Source: Piscinibacter sp. (GTDB taxonomy: Bacteria > Pseudomonadota > Gammaproteobacteria > Burkholderiales > Burkholderiaceae_C). From it: a stretch of DNA of 64,000 bases. The stretch is taken from contig JAGOAS010000010.1 of assembly GCA_017983795.1 (NCBI GenBank), positions 1 through 64,000 of the forward strand. The letters are read 5' to 3'. The translations under genes were made by a program, and so were the position numbers. A model generated the notes under the pieces. The model ran no database searches. It was not told where the DNA came from and saw only the letters and a list, made by a program, of their open reading frames with translations. Below are positions 15,374 through 24,530 of this stretch, one piece after another (position 1 is the stretch's first letter; each line of letters opens with the position of its first letter).

Positions 15374-17743
15374 TCAAGGCTCGCCGAGCAGGCTCGAGTC
15401 GTTGGCCGAACTGACGCCCGTCTGGCCGGTCTCGCTGAGGATGATCCCTTCACTGATGATGATGCCTTCGCTGAGGATGATCCCTTCGCTGATGATGATG
15501 CCTTCGCTGAGGATGATCCCTTCGCTAAGGATGATCCCCTCGCTGATGATGATCCCTTCGCTAATGATGATGCCCTGACCGAGCGTCGTGCCGCTGCCCG
15601 CGGCCAGCCACCCGCTGAGCGTGGCGGTCGGCATGAAGGTGCCCGTCTGGCCGAACTTGGAACTGGTGCCGGCCAGTGACGTCGCATTCACCACGCCGGC
15701 CGTCAGCAGCGACTGGTTCGGTGCCGGCGCGGCGACGATCGACTTGATGTAGGTGTTCGCCGGCACGCCGGTTGCCACCGGCCAGAACGTCACGGTGGCC
15801 CGGCGAGCGACGCCGCGCGCCCACACCAAGCGGTGGTCATAGATCGGCTGGTACTGCGTGAACAGCGCGTCGCCGCTGACGATCTGGTTGCCTCCGGCGT
15901 AGACGATGCGGCTCCAGTTGAAGGTCTGGCCGTTGACCGTCGAGGTCTTGGCCGGCATGGTCTTGCCGCTGGCCAGCAGGCTGGCCCCTGGGGCGATGTT
16001 TCCGGCTTCGACAGCGGTCCTGACATCGGTGCGCAGGGCCTTGGCCATCTGCACCGCGCCATCGACATTGAGCAGCCCCGCGCCTTGCTGTAGCAAATTG
16101 GCGCCGACGATCGGCTGCGCCGTGTACTGCAAGATGGCCTTGATCAGCGGCGGGGTCAGGCCAGGGTTGGCCTGCAGCATGAGCGCTACCGTACCCGCCA
16201 CCGCAGGGGCGGCGATCGAGGTGCCGCTGAGGTTGAGCAGTTGCTGCTTAGCCTTCTGCTGGCCCGACGTGCCGTAGGGCGAAGAAAGCACCGAATACGT
16301 GACAGGTAGGTAGGCCCAGGAGCCGCCTGCGCCAGCCTTGTCCGAGGCGAGCGCGCCAACAATCTTGTTGCCGGGAGCGACCAAGTCCGGCTTCAGCAGG
16401 TTGTCGACCTGCCGAACCCCGTTGGTGTCAATGTAGGAACCGCGCGTGGGGCCGCGGGAGCTGAAGAAGTTGACCGTGTCGTCGCTGCGGACGGTCGTGC
16501 CCTTGGTGTTGGCCGAGCCGACCGTGATGACCGACGGGTCGTGGCCGGGCGAGCTGACGGTGCCGAACCGCTCGGCGCCGGTCGCGCTCTGGCCGAAGTT
16601 GCCCGCAGCCACCACCACCGTGATGCCTGCGGCCACGGCGCTGCGCGCGGCTCGCGCCAGCGGGTCGGTCTGCCAGGTTTCAGTCGAGTCGGCCGCCAAG
16701 CTCAAATTGAGCACGCGGATGTTGTATTCCTTGGCGTGGTAAATCACCCAGTCAATGCCCGCGATGGCGTCGCTCAGCTGGCCCACGCCGTTGCCGTCGA
16801 GCACCTTGACGTCGTACAGGCTGGCGTTGGGAGCCATCCCGGTGGAGTCATTGGACTGGTAGAAGCCGCGGCCGGCCGCCACGCTGGCCACGTGCGTGCC
16901 GTGGCCGTACCGGTCGGAACGGTCGGTGCCCGCCGCATTGATGGCGGTCTCGTAGTTCGAGATCGTCTTGCTGCTGGGGTACAGCGACGCCGAGGCGTCA
17001 ATGCCAGCGGTCCAGTCCTTGACGCCGAGCGCGGTGGCGTCGCCGACCTTTTGCAGGTCCACGGCCTTCACCACGCGAGTGGTCTTGCCGTCGGCCGCCA
17101 TCATGTTCAAATGGCTCCAGCCGATGCCCGAATCGAGCACCGCGATGCCCACGCCGGTGCCGTCCAGGCCGCTGTAGGCGTTGGTGCTGCTGTAGGTGCG
17201 CACGTTGGCGGTAAGCGCGCCCGTCATGTATTCGAGCGTGCTGGCCGTGCGCGCGGTCAGGCGGTCGGGCGAGATGCCCTGGACGTCGGTGCGCGCGGCG
17301 ATCGCAGCCACCTGGTTCGCCGGCAGCATCGCCGAGATGGCGGACACCGATACGAAGCGCAGGTACACGGAGCCGCCCTTGGCGAGCACGTCGGCGCGCA
17401 AAGCGACGAGATCCGGGTCGGTGCTGTTACTGACCACCAGCACCTTGACCATGCGCATGCCGTTGACGTCCTTGGCCCAGTTGAGCTTCGGCGTGATCGG
17501 CGAGGCGATGACCAGTTGCAGGTCGAGGGCCACCTTGCTCCGGGCGGTCTGCGCCTGCGCAGGGCTGAGGCCCAGCAGCACCGTCAGCACGATCACCACC
17601 ATGAGCAGCGATGTCAGCAGACGCTGTCGCAGTGTTGCTGCGCGCCGCTCGATCAGCACCATGAAGGGCAGACCGCCGCGCTGGCTCCCGGCGGACGAGA
17701 GAATCGAGTGACTGCTTTGACTCACGATGGGCACCTCGCACAT
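15374..17743 (-). CDS. Secreted S8 (subtilisin-like) serine protease with C-terminal hexapeptide repeat
   Basis: A 789-residue subtilase. A hydrophobic segment at about residues 41-60, followed by AQAQ, is a signal peptide (a second start at MVLIERR, residue 28, would place it better). A propeptide-like part follows. The catalytic triad is Asp204 in AVLDSGIGW, His281 in YGHGTHVASV and Ser509 in LSGTSIAAPAVAG; Asn382 in AAGNFG is the oxyanion residue. The last 65 residues hold eight tandem GII(I/L)SE units. The protein should be exported and act outside the cytoplasm. It is flanked by cyclic di-GMP genes, but no operon link is visible: the next gene on this strand starts about 48 bases after its stop. 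Confidence 0.9.
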   Translation of the reverse strand: MCEVPIVSQSSHSILSSAGSQRGGLPFMVLIERRAATLRQRLLTSLLMVVIVLTVLLGLSPAQAQTARSKVALDLQLVIASPITPKLNWAKDVNGMRMVKVLVVSNSTDPDLVALRADVLAKGGSVYLRFVSVSAISAMLPANQVAAIAARTDVQGISPDRLTARTASTLEYMTGALTANVRTYSSTNAYSGLDGTGVGIAVLDSGIGWSHLNMMAADGKTTRVVKAVDLQKVGDATALGVKDWTAGIDASASLYPSSKTISNYETAINAAGTDRSDRYGHGTHVASVAAGRGFYQSNDSTGMAPNASLYDVKVLDGNGVGQLSDAIAGIDWVIYHAKEYNIRVLNLSLAADSTETWQTDPLARAARSAVAAGITVVVAAGNFGQSATGAERFGTVSSPGHDPSVITVGSANTKGTTVRSDDTVNFFSSRGPTRGSYIDTNGVRQVDNLLKPDLVAPGNKIVGALASDKAGAGGSWAYLPVTYSVLSSPYGTSGQQKAKQQLLNLSGTSIAAPAVAGTVALMLQANPGLTPPLIKAILQYTAQPIVGANLLQQGAGLLNVDGAVQMAKALRTDVRTAVEAGNIAPGASLLASGKTMPAKTSTVNGQTFNWSRIVYAGGNQIVSGDALFTQYQPIYDHRLVWARGVARRATVTFWPVATGVPANTYIKSIVAAPAPNQSLLTAGVVNATSLAGTSSKFGQTGTFMPTATLSGWLAAGSGTTLGQGIIISEGIIISEGIILSEGIILSEGIIISEGIILSEGIIISEGIILSETGQTGVSSANDSSLLGEP
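15435..15578 (-). repeat. 18-base tandem repeat, eight units, inside the S8 protease gene
   Basis: Eight in-frame 18-base units of the type CTGAKGATGATSCCTTCG (plus strand) encode GIIISE or GIILSE. The pattern alternates between GATGATGAT and GAGGATGAT spellings, so neighbouring units are nearly but not fully identical. The unit is likely to change in number by slippage or recombination. The encoded segment lies next to the C-terminus (residues about 722-769). Confidence 0.9.
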
Positions 17744-18296
17744 TCGATGACCAACACTCTAGGGATTGCAGTCGACTCGTAACGCCCCGTATCTCGCGAG
17801 ATGCCAATGTTTGCCGATGCTTTTCGACAGATCCGGCGGCAATATGGATGTGACGAATTTCACGGCCATAGGCCGGGCCTTCGGCAGCATTTCGGCTGAA
17901 GGCGGTCCTCACTTGAGCGCCTTCAAGCCTCGTGACCCACTCGTCGTGAGATCGTTCGCATCACCCTGAGACAACGCAGGCAGGAGTTCGCTGCCCTGTG
18001 CAGCCCAGCCACGACGAGGCCCATCGTCATGCGCCATGCGGAACACCGATGGTTGTGTGCCCAAAGCCGTCTGGCGAGTGCTCCTGGGTTGCTTGGCGGC
18101 TCGCCGGCCGTGGCGATCCACGCCGGGCTGATTCAGGCCAGGTTCATGGCGTCAAAGTGGACGTGATCCACCCTGTGTCGTCCGATTCCGACCTTGATGT
18201 CCTCGCGAAACGGGCGTTTCGAGCGCCTGTCTCGTGGGGCAGGAATCTGGCCATCGCCAGGCAGGCGTAACATCGGGCCGCTAATCTCAAGCGCAA
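17744..18296. other. Intergenic region between divergent protease and GGDEF genes
   Basis: These 553 bases hold no credible gene. They should contain both promoters. A GGCC-rich imperfect repeat around 17,865-17,905 is the only structure noticed. Confidence 0.5.
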
Positions 18297-19322
18297 ATGC
18301 ACACGTACGAAGAGACACGCGAGCGCAGCGCCGAAGTGCTGCGAATGACGCTGGCCTTGATGGGCCAGTACGAGGCGGCATTCAATCCGCTCACGTTTGC
18401 TGTCTGGTACGAGCATGCTGCCGGCATCAATGGCAGGTTGAGCCGGGCCGTCGAGGCCGCCAGACTGACCGACCCCCGGATCGGTGACGAAACCATCGCT
18501 CGTCTGTATCAGGATTATGTTTGCCCCATCGATGCGCAGGGGATGCAGCGCGCTTCAGGAGAGCTCGAGCGGGTAATGTCGGGCCTTGCAGACAGTGCTG
18601 CAAGCACCAGCGACCGGGCCGGCAGTTTTGGCGAGACGCTCGCGAACTTCGAGGATGCGCTGACAAGTGCTCGCGCATCTTCGGAACTGGGGCAGGCGCT
18701 TGACAAAGTTCGTGGCAGCACCACGGAGATGAAGGACTCCACAGCAGCCCTCGCGCACCAGGTTGCCATGGGGCGGCAAGAGATCCAGCGACTGCGCGAG
18801 GATCTGAGCCGTGCGCGCAACGATGCCATGATCGACCCGCTGACTGGCGTCCTCAACCGCAGGGGTTTCGATCAGCAGATTGAGGCGATGTTGGAACGGG
18901 CGCGTGAGACTGGTCAGCCACTGAGCGTCGTGATGTTCGATATCGATCGATTCAAAGCAGTCAATGACACGTACGGTCACGTCATGGGTGATCGCGTGTT
19001 GCAGGCGGTGGCCGAAGTTCTGCGGTCAGGTATGTCGAATTCTTCGAACGCACTGGCGCGATACGGCGGCGAGGAGTTCGCCGCACTCCTACCGAATACG
19101 CATCAGGAGGACGCTGTTGCACTGGCCGAGTCGTGCCGCCTGCAGGCGAAAGCGCTCAGGGTGCTTGATCGGCGCAAGCAGGAGGTGATGCTGACCGTGA
19201 CGATCTCTGCGGGAACTTCCGCGTCGCGCCCGAACGACGATAGTGCCAGCCTCATCGCGCGCGCGGACCAAGCCCTCTATTCCGCAAAGCAATCCGGACG
19301 GGACCGGGTCGTTTGCGCTTGA
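18297..19322 (+). CDS. Diguanylate cyclase with N-terminal helical domain
   Basis: A 341-residue protein. Residues 1-165 are helical with a coiled coil just before the catalytic domain. Residues 170-341 form a GGDEF domain with an intact ARYGGEEFAALL active site and the metal-site segment FDIDRFKAVND. The RxxD inhibition site is absent (NSSN occupies the place), so the enzyme is probably free of product inhibition. There is no membrane segment. It should synthesise cyclic di-GMP in the cytoplasm; the input signal is unknown. It stands alone, divergent from the S8 protease. Confidence 0.88.
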   Translation: MHTYEETRERSAEVLRMTLALMGQYEAAFNPLTFAVWYEHAAGINGRLSRAVEAARLTDPRIGDETIARLYQDYVCPIDAQGMQRASGELERVMSGLADSAASTSDRAGSFGETLANFEDALTSARASSELGQALDKVRGSTTEMKDSTAALAHQVAMGRQEIQRLREDLSRARNDAMIDPLTGVLNRRGFDQQIEAMLERARETGQPLSVVMFDIDRFKAVNDTYGHVMGDRVLQAVAEVLRSGMSNSSNALARYGGEEFAALLPNTHQEDAVALAESCRLQAKALRVLDRRKQEVMLTVTISAGTSASRPNDDSASLIARADQALYSAKQSGRDRVVCA

Positions 19323-20102
19323 ATGGCCTCGCAATGTCCGGAGAGTCGGCGAGACGCCGCGCACTGCCCCGAGGTTTCACTCCGGTGTGACCAGGAGCCC
19401 AGCGCCAGGTTGTGGGGCCTACGGGCCGTGTACGCGAACTGACTTGACTGCCCTGGCGGATCGCGTCTTCGTTATTGGCAGCCGCGATCGGCCCTGGTCA
19501 ACCTAGAACCTTCGATCAACCTTTCCGAGACCGCCAGCGGGCTAAAACTCCGCTCTTGAGATGTGGCATACGCGCGGCAGCCGCCTGCAGATCTCGGCCC
19601 ATGCATGCGTCCGTGAGTTCGACGCTCTCCTCGAAAGCAGACGTTCACAGCACGCGGCTCCCCGCTGCAAGAAGCTCACTACCGCGGAGTGGGTCGAGCC
19701 CAGATATCGATTTGCTCCATCATCACCCGGGCGCTATCGATCTGCGATCCACGAATCCCGCGAAAGGGCTCACCCGGCGAGATCCTGCCGCCTGAAACCG
19801 ATGACCTTGGAAGGAAGTTCAGAGTCGTCGGGACGCATGCAATCATTGTCGCTGCGGCGCGGCGCCGGCGCAGTTGAGCTACCTGCGGAGTCACCGGACA
19901 GCGCGGTGTGCCTTCTGTTGGCGCCAATGCTGTCGCGAACGTGTCGGTGACCGACTGCTACGGATCCGGTCACCCGACGTCAGGACTGAGTTTCGGCATG
20001 GCGCGATCACTTGATTCGTGATCCAGTGTGCAGACGTGGGCGACCGGCGGAAGATGCCGCACGCGCTTCAGAAGGTCCGTCCATCGCTCAGAGGGAACTG
20101 TC
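19323..20102. other. Long intergenic region, nothing recognised
   Basis: These 780 bases hold several open frames of 60-130 codons, but none has protein-like composition or a ribosome site, and no remnant could be identified. Together with the pseudogene downstream, this suggests gene loss. Confidence 0.5.
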
Positions 20103-20498
20103 ATGGGTTTTCACGTTCACTGGGAGAACCGAGGTGTCGTCAAGCGGTACTTCGGACAGGTCAGTGCAGAGGAACTGATCGCCCCCGTCATTGCGACGGA
20201 AGCCGACCCACGATTCGACCGACTGCGCTATGTGATCAACGATTTTCTCGACGCGACGAGCGTAACGTTCACGCAGGCCGACATCGACGAAATCGCGGCC
20301 TGCGACATAGGGGCTGCCTTGACCAACCCGCGCATCAAGGTCGCCGTTGTGGTCGTGCAAGAAGATGTCATCGAGTTGGTCGGTCGCTACATCCAAGCGT
20401 CGGGAATGGCTTACCCGACCCGCGTGTTCCCCACCATTGCTCAGGCAAGAGCCTGGGTGGCCGAACCCTCGCCAGGATGGCCTGTGACCCAACTTTGA
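20103..20498 (+). CDS. Small STAS/SpoIIAA-like hypothetical protein
   Basis: A 131-residue soluble protein with alternating strands and helices (FHVHWENRGVVKRYFGQVSA, FDRLRYVINDFLDA, IKVAVVVVQEDVIELVGRYI) that resembles SpoIIAA-like/STAS folds seen in other bacteria. The fold guess is inference; no catalytic motif is visible. The ATG at 20,103 follows an AGAGGGA ribosome site. It directly precedes a broken chemotaxis receptor gene and may once have worked with it. Confidence 0.6.
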   Translation: MGFHVHWENRGVVKRYFGQVSAEELIAPVIATEADPRFDRLRYVINDFLDATSVTFTQADIDEIAACDIGAALTNPRIKVAVVVVQEDVIELVGRYIQASGMAYPTRVFPTIAQARAWVAEPSPGWPVTQL

Positions 20499-20516
20499 GG
20501 GCGATGGCCGGGGCAG

Positions 20517-21232
20517 GAATTCGCCCGATTGAGCGAAACCTTCGCATCGATTGCCGGTGGAGCGCGCGAGGTGGCCGACAAGTTACGGGACATCAGCGCC
20601 GAGGCGGGCGAGCAGAGCGCCGGCTTGGCGCAAATCTCTCAGGCCGTGCAGCACATTGACGAACTGACGCAGCAGAACGTACAGATGGGTGAGCCGGCCA
20701 TGCACCGTTCGACAAAGCTCAGCCAGCGTGCCGATCGCCTGTCGCGAGCGGTAGGCTCGTGACGCCTGCGTCAGGACAGCGCCGACGAAGCGCTGAGGCT
20801 GGTACAGCGGGTGGTCGAGTAGCAATTTGCCAAGGGCGATGCGGAACTGCACAAGATCACCCATGCTGAAGCGGAATTGGCGGGCCGCGAAATATACGTC
20901 TTCGCGCTCAACCGCCGCTGAGCCAACCGGGCCTTCGGCGGCAACCTGCCACGGGTGGGCACCTCAGTGCACGAGGTCCGCGGCGTCGATAGCGACAAAC
21001 GGGTCCGCGATGCATTCGAGCAGGCCGCGAATGGCGGGGCTACGTCGACCATGTCTTCGCGAATCCGACCACCGCGGAAGTGGATCCGAAGACCTCCCAC
21101 ATCGACCCGGCAACGAAGAACCCGGTGATCGGATGTGGCGTCTACGCGTCGCGTGGTGATCCCGTGGAGAGAAAGTCGCTTGCGTTGCAAGCGGCGCGGC
21201 TAGAACAGCGGCTGCAGTTCGTGCGCGCATGA
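20517..21232 (+). pseudogene. Decayed methyl-accepting chemotaxis protein with C-terminal sCache-like domain
   Basis: Read in one frame, the 5' part gives the end of an MCP signalling helix (IAGGAREVADKLRDISAEAG, then QISQAVQHIDELTQQNVQM). The same frame continues through stops at 20,760 (TGA), 20,820 (TAG) and 20,919 (TGA) into a Cache-like domain (GREIYVFALN, VDSDKRVRDAFEQAANGG). Near 21,035 a one-base shift is needed to go on (GYVDHVFANPTTAEVDPKTS, then IGCGVYASRGD). MCPs with a Cache domain after the signalling helix occur in Burkholderiales. The 5' two thirds of the gene are gone. Three stops and a frameshift make it clearly dead. Confidence 0.75.
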
Positions 21233-21800
21233 CCAATGTGATGCGCTTGCAGACACGAGAGACAAACGTCGGAAGCATCAATCCTGACGCTGCCCCATTG
21301 TTGAATCGGCGACGCGAGACTTTGCGCGCCTGCTGCGTGAGGCTCACGCATCTGCGCAACGAGCTCGACGTGGATGCCCGCTCGCCCTCGTAACGCTCGA
21401 TCAGTGGCGTCTATGCCGTCCAATCTCGCGGCGGGGCCCACTACTTCGCGCAACCAAAGTCCCTTTTGCCCCAAGTGCGCTCGACCACATGTCGATCGGA
21501 CCGACTTCCTGAGCGTCGAACGAGCACGCTGCGCCAGCCCTGGAACCCAAGACAAACTGCCCCATGAAGCTAGAGGCTCGCAGTGCAGAACGACTCGAAC
21601 GACGCTGGCCACCGCTGACTTTGAGCGCAAGCATGGGGAGGGTCGATCCCACCACCAATGCCGGAATCCTTTGCTCATTGCGCCAGCCGGTGATATCTTG
21701 ACAACTCGCATCAAGCGAACACCGACCGCACCGGAGGAGTGCGCGATCTGAGGTCTACATCACGCAGCTCGATAGTCCTTCAGAAGTTTGGGCAGACGAC
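21233..21800. other. Intergenic region, nothing recognised
   Basis: These 568 bases between the dead receptor gene and the histidine kinase hold no protein-like frame. I could not match them to any gene remnant. Confidence 0.45.
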
Positions 21801-23312
21801 GTGCACCAGAGGTTGGTCGTGGCACTCGAAGCGGCCGGCCTTGCGGTAGCCGAGTTTGATCCCGCCGCCGGCGCCGTACTCCTCGACTCCGCCTGCTGCG
21901 ATCAATTCGGGATCGAGCGGCGCAGTGCCACTCTGACGCAATCGCAATGGCTGGATCTGTTCGAACCCAGTGATCGCCTGATCCTGGCCACGGCGATGGG
22001 GACAGAACTGGATGACGAGGCCACCGAGCACTTGTTGATTCAGGCACGGAGGTCTGCCGAAGGACCGATCGCCACTTTGGACGCTTCGCTACGACGCTTG
22101 CGCGGATCCAATCGCCTGATCATCGTCCTGCGGGACGTGACTTCCGAGCTCTCACAGCAGGAGATGCGCCACCAGAAACTCGCTGCCGAGCGAGCCAACC
22201 AGGCGAAGACGGACTTCATGGCACAAGTCAGCCATGAGCTTCGCACGCCGCTGAACGCCATTCTGGGCTTTGCGCAAATGATGGCGACCGACGTCAACCA
22301 TCCACTGCATCCCGCGCAGCGGGAGCGGCTCGAGGTACTGTTGAATTCGGGCGGTCGGCTCCTCGGGCTCATCGACCAGTTGCTTCAGATCGGCCGTATC
22401 GAGCATCGCGGGAAAGCCTTGGAACGCATACCCATCGCGGTCAGAGATGCCATCACGCATTGCGTCAATGAACTGCACCCGATGGCCATGGAGCGCGACA
22501 TTTCAGTCGAGCTGGACATCGGGACCACGGCTCGATCAGCCGTCTTAGCCGATTCCGCGGCCTTGGCGCAGGTGTTGTCCAACCTCGTGTCCAACGCCAT
22601 CAAGTACAACCGCCCTGGTGGCCGCGTCAGGATCCGTTATCGAGAACAACTCGACGGCGAGTTGACCGTCGATGACACCGGCCCCGGCATGTCAGACTCT
22701 GAACTTGGGCATCTGTTCGAACCCTTCAATCGGCTGAGTGCCACCACTTCGAAAGTTCACGGAACGGGGTTGGGCCTAGTCATCACGCGCGAACTCGTCC
22801 AGGCGATGGGCGGTCGTCTCGAGGTGTGGTCGGAAAAGGGGCGCGGCAGCCGCTTTCGGGTGCATTTGCCTTTGGCCGCCGAGTCCCCTGCGTCGCACCA
22901 CCCCGCCAACGCGGAACCGGTGCCGTCTCGATGGGATACCGGCGAGCGCGCCTGCGTGCTGTACATCGAGGATGACGAAGTGAATGCCTTGCTGATGCAG
23001 CAGATCTTCGACACCCAGCCGGATTGGGAACTCATCGTCGAGACAACGGGAGCGCGCGGGGTCGATGTGGCCATTCATCGCTTGCCAGCCGTCATTCTTC
23101 TGGACATGAACTTGCCCGACATGCGCGGTGACGAGATCCTCAAGGCGCTGAAGGGTCACCCGGCGACGAAAGGCATCCCATGCGTTGCTGTCAGCGCGGA
23201 TGCGATGCCCGAGCATGTTCGACGCGCTCTGGATCAAGGCGCGCATGACTACTGGACCAAGCCGCTGGACCTGCGCAAGACCATCGGGATGCTCAAGAAG
23301 CTGCTTTCGTAG
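21801..23312 (+). CDS. Hybrid histidine kinase with C-terminal receiver domain
   Basis: A 503-residue cytoplasmic sensor kinase. A PAS-like N-terminal part (about 1-115) leads into a HisKA domain whose H box is SHELRTPLNAI, with the phosphorylated His near residue 145. The ATPase domain has an N box (NLVSNAIKYN), a G1 box (DDTGPGMS) and a G2 box (GTGLGLVI). The receiver domain covers about 385-503, with acidic pocket IEDDE, phospho-acceptor Asp in ILLDMNLPD, and Lys in YWTKPLDL. The output partner is not nearby. Start taken as GTG at 21,801. The absence of membrane helices suggests it senses an internal signal or docks with a receptor, perhaps the lost MCP next door; that is speculation. Confidence 0.88.
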   Translation: MHQRLVVALEAAGLAVAEFDPAAGAVLLDSACCDQFGIERRSATLTQSQWLDLFEPSDRLILATAMGTELDDEATEHLLIQARRSAEGPIATLDASLRRLRGSNRLIIVLRDVTSELSQQEMRHQKLAAERANQAKTDFMAQVSHELRTPLNAILGFAQMMATDVNHPLHPAQRERLEVLLNSGGRLLGLIDQLLQIGRIEHRGKALERIPIAVRDAITHCVNELHPMAMERDISVELDIGTTARSAVLADSAALAQVLSNLVSNAIKYNRPGGRVRIRYREQLDGELTVDDTGPGMSDSELGHLFEPFNRLSATTSKVHGTGLGLVITRELVQAMGGRLEVWSEKGRGSRFRVHLPLAAESPASHHPANAEPVPSRWDTGERACVLYIEDDEVNALLMQQIFDTQPDWELIVETTGARGVDVAIHRLPAVILLDMNLPDMRGDEILKALKGHPATKGIPCVAVSADAMPEHVRRALDQGAHDYWTKPLDLRKTIGMLKKLLS

Positions 23313-23593
23313 TGCTGGCACGGGCTTAAGTGCAGCCATGATTTAACTTTGACCATCGCAGTTGCCGCTCTCGGCGGCCCTAACAGCAACGATGTCCACC
23401 GTCTGCTCGGCCCTCTACAGTTCTTCTCCAGGCAATCGCGATGTCCAGGTTCTGCTCAGGGCGATAGCTGCGCTCGGTCCTGTAGGGTTGCCGCGGTAGA
23501 CACGAAGCCGGCTGATGAACGGCCGCCACACTGTCTTCGTGCGCCATCTGGCCCGGCGCTGGGGCGGCGCGCAGGTGGCCTCCGTCAGCGCTT

Positions 23594-23913
23594 GGCCTGC
23601 GCCCGAACCTGGCCAACCTGAACGCAGCCCGCGAGGGAGTGACATTGGACCTGCGCAGCACCGACGCGACCACGTTGCAGCGCGTTGAGCGCGAGCGGGC
23701 GGCGTTCATCGCGCGGCTGGCCGAGGCGCTGCAGACCTGCGGCGCCGGGCACGACGCGCAGGGGATGGCGAGGATCTGCCATTCGGCGAGGATCTTCATG
23801 CCGACCGTAAAGGGCATCAGGCACGACCCGCGCGAGCAGACCGCCCCGCCCGCCTCGCGCACGGCGCGAACGTATTGCTCGAGGTGCTGGTAGGGCTGGC
23901 GTCGAAGGGCTGA
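23594..23913 (+). pseudogene. 3' remnant of an M20-family amidohydrolase (carbamoylase/allantoate amidohydrolase type)
   Basis: The frame from 23,594 gives NLANLNAAREGVTLDLRSTD, then CGAGHDAQGMARICHSARIF and PTVKGIRHDPREQTAP. These correspond to the dimer-strand and the C-terminal zinc-site regions of N-carbamoyl-L-amino acid hydrolase/allantoate amidohydrolase enzymes (GAGHDA, then a segment like VKGISHNPAEHT). A frameshift then moves the ending (LAHGANVLLEVLVGLASKG, stop at 23,911) to another frame. The 5' two thirds of the gene are missing. Clearly inactive. Confidence 0.7.
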
Positions 23914-23990
23914 ACGAGGCCGACGGAAGTCGACGCTCGACGCCCTCGAATTGACCGGGCGCAATGCCGATGACTGCGCGAGGTGCTGAC

Positions 23991-24530
23991 ATGCACGACA
24001 CCTTCCCTGCCGAGGATCGGCTCGCGATGAGCATCGGACACAGCCAGCGCAGTGCACCGGTCGAGGGCTCGATGCGGCCCGGGGCGACGCTCTGGCTTGT
24101 CGGCGGCGCTGCACTGGCGCTCGGCCTGCTGGTCTACTGGACGGAGCGGCCGGCACCCCACTGGCTCGGTTCACTCGGCGGCTGGCTGCCGAGCTTCGTG
24201 CACACGCTGGCGTTCAGCCTGTTCACCGCTGCGCTGCTCGCACCACGGCGAGGATCGGAACTCGGCGCCTGCGCGTTCTGGTTCGCCGTCAATTTGCTGT
24301 TCGAGGCGGGCCAGCATCCTCAGGTGCGTGAACCGCTGGCCGAGACCCTGCGGCGCGCCCTCGGCACCGGCCCCGCAGCGCGCCCGCTCGAGAACTACTT
24401 CCTGCGCGGCACCTTCGATGCCGGCGACGTCGCCGCGGCAGCGCTCGGTGCGGTCGCGGCGGCCCTCCTTCTGAGTCGGCTCCGCCAGGCACGGCAATAC
24501 CATCATGCGCCCTCACCGCTCCCGCTCTGA
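23991..24530 (+). CDS. VanZ-like small membrane protein
   Basis: A 179-residue protein with four predicted membrane helices (LWLVGGAALALGLLVYW, SFVHTLAFSLFTAALL, GACAFWFAVNLLFEAGQ, AAAALGAVAAALLLS). The spacing of the last two, with LFEAGQ and then LRGTFDAGDVAAAALGA, resembles VanZ-like proteins. The function of most of them is unknown; VanZ itself gives low-level teicoplanin resistance. The next gene starts 26 bases before this one ends, so the two form a coupled pair. The exact start is uncertain (ATG at 23,991 or 24,027). Confidence 0.6.
   Translation: MHDTFPAEDRLAMSIGHSQRSAPVEGSMRPGATLWLVGGAALALGLLVYWTERPAPHWLGSLGGWLPSFVHTLAFSLFTAALLAPRRGSELGACAFWFAVNLLFEAGQHPQVREPLAETLRRALGTGPAARPLENYFLRGTFDAGDVAAAALGAVAAALLLSRLRQARQYHHAPSPLPL

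Noticed and set aside
15435-15578. CRISPR-like array
   Set aside because: The units are contiguous 18-mers without spacers and lie in frame inside the protease gene.
19475-19950. Open frames of about 100-130 codons in the gap after the GGDEF gene
   Set aside because: No protein-like pattern and no start signals; kept as non-coding.
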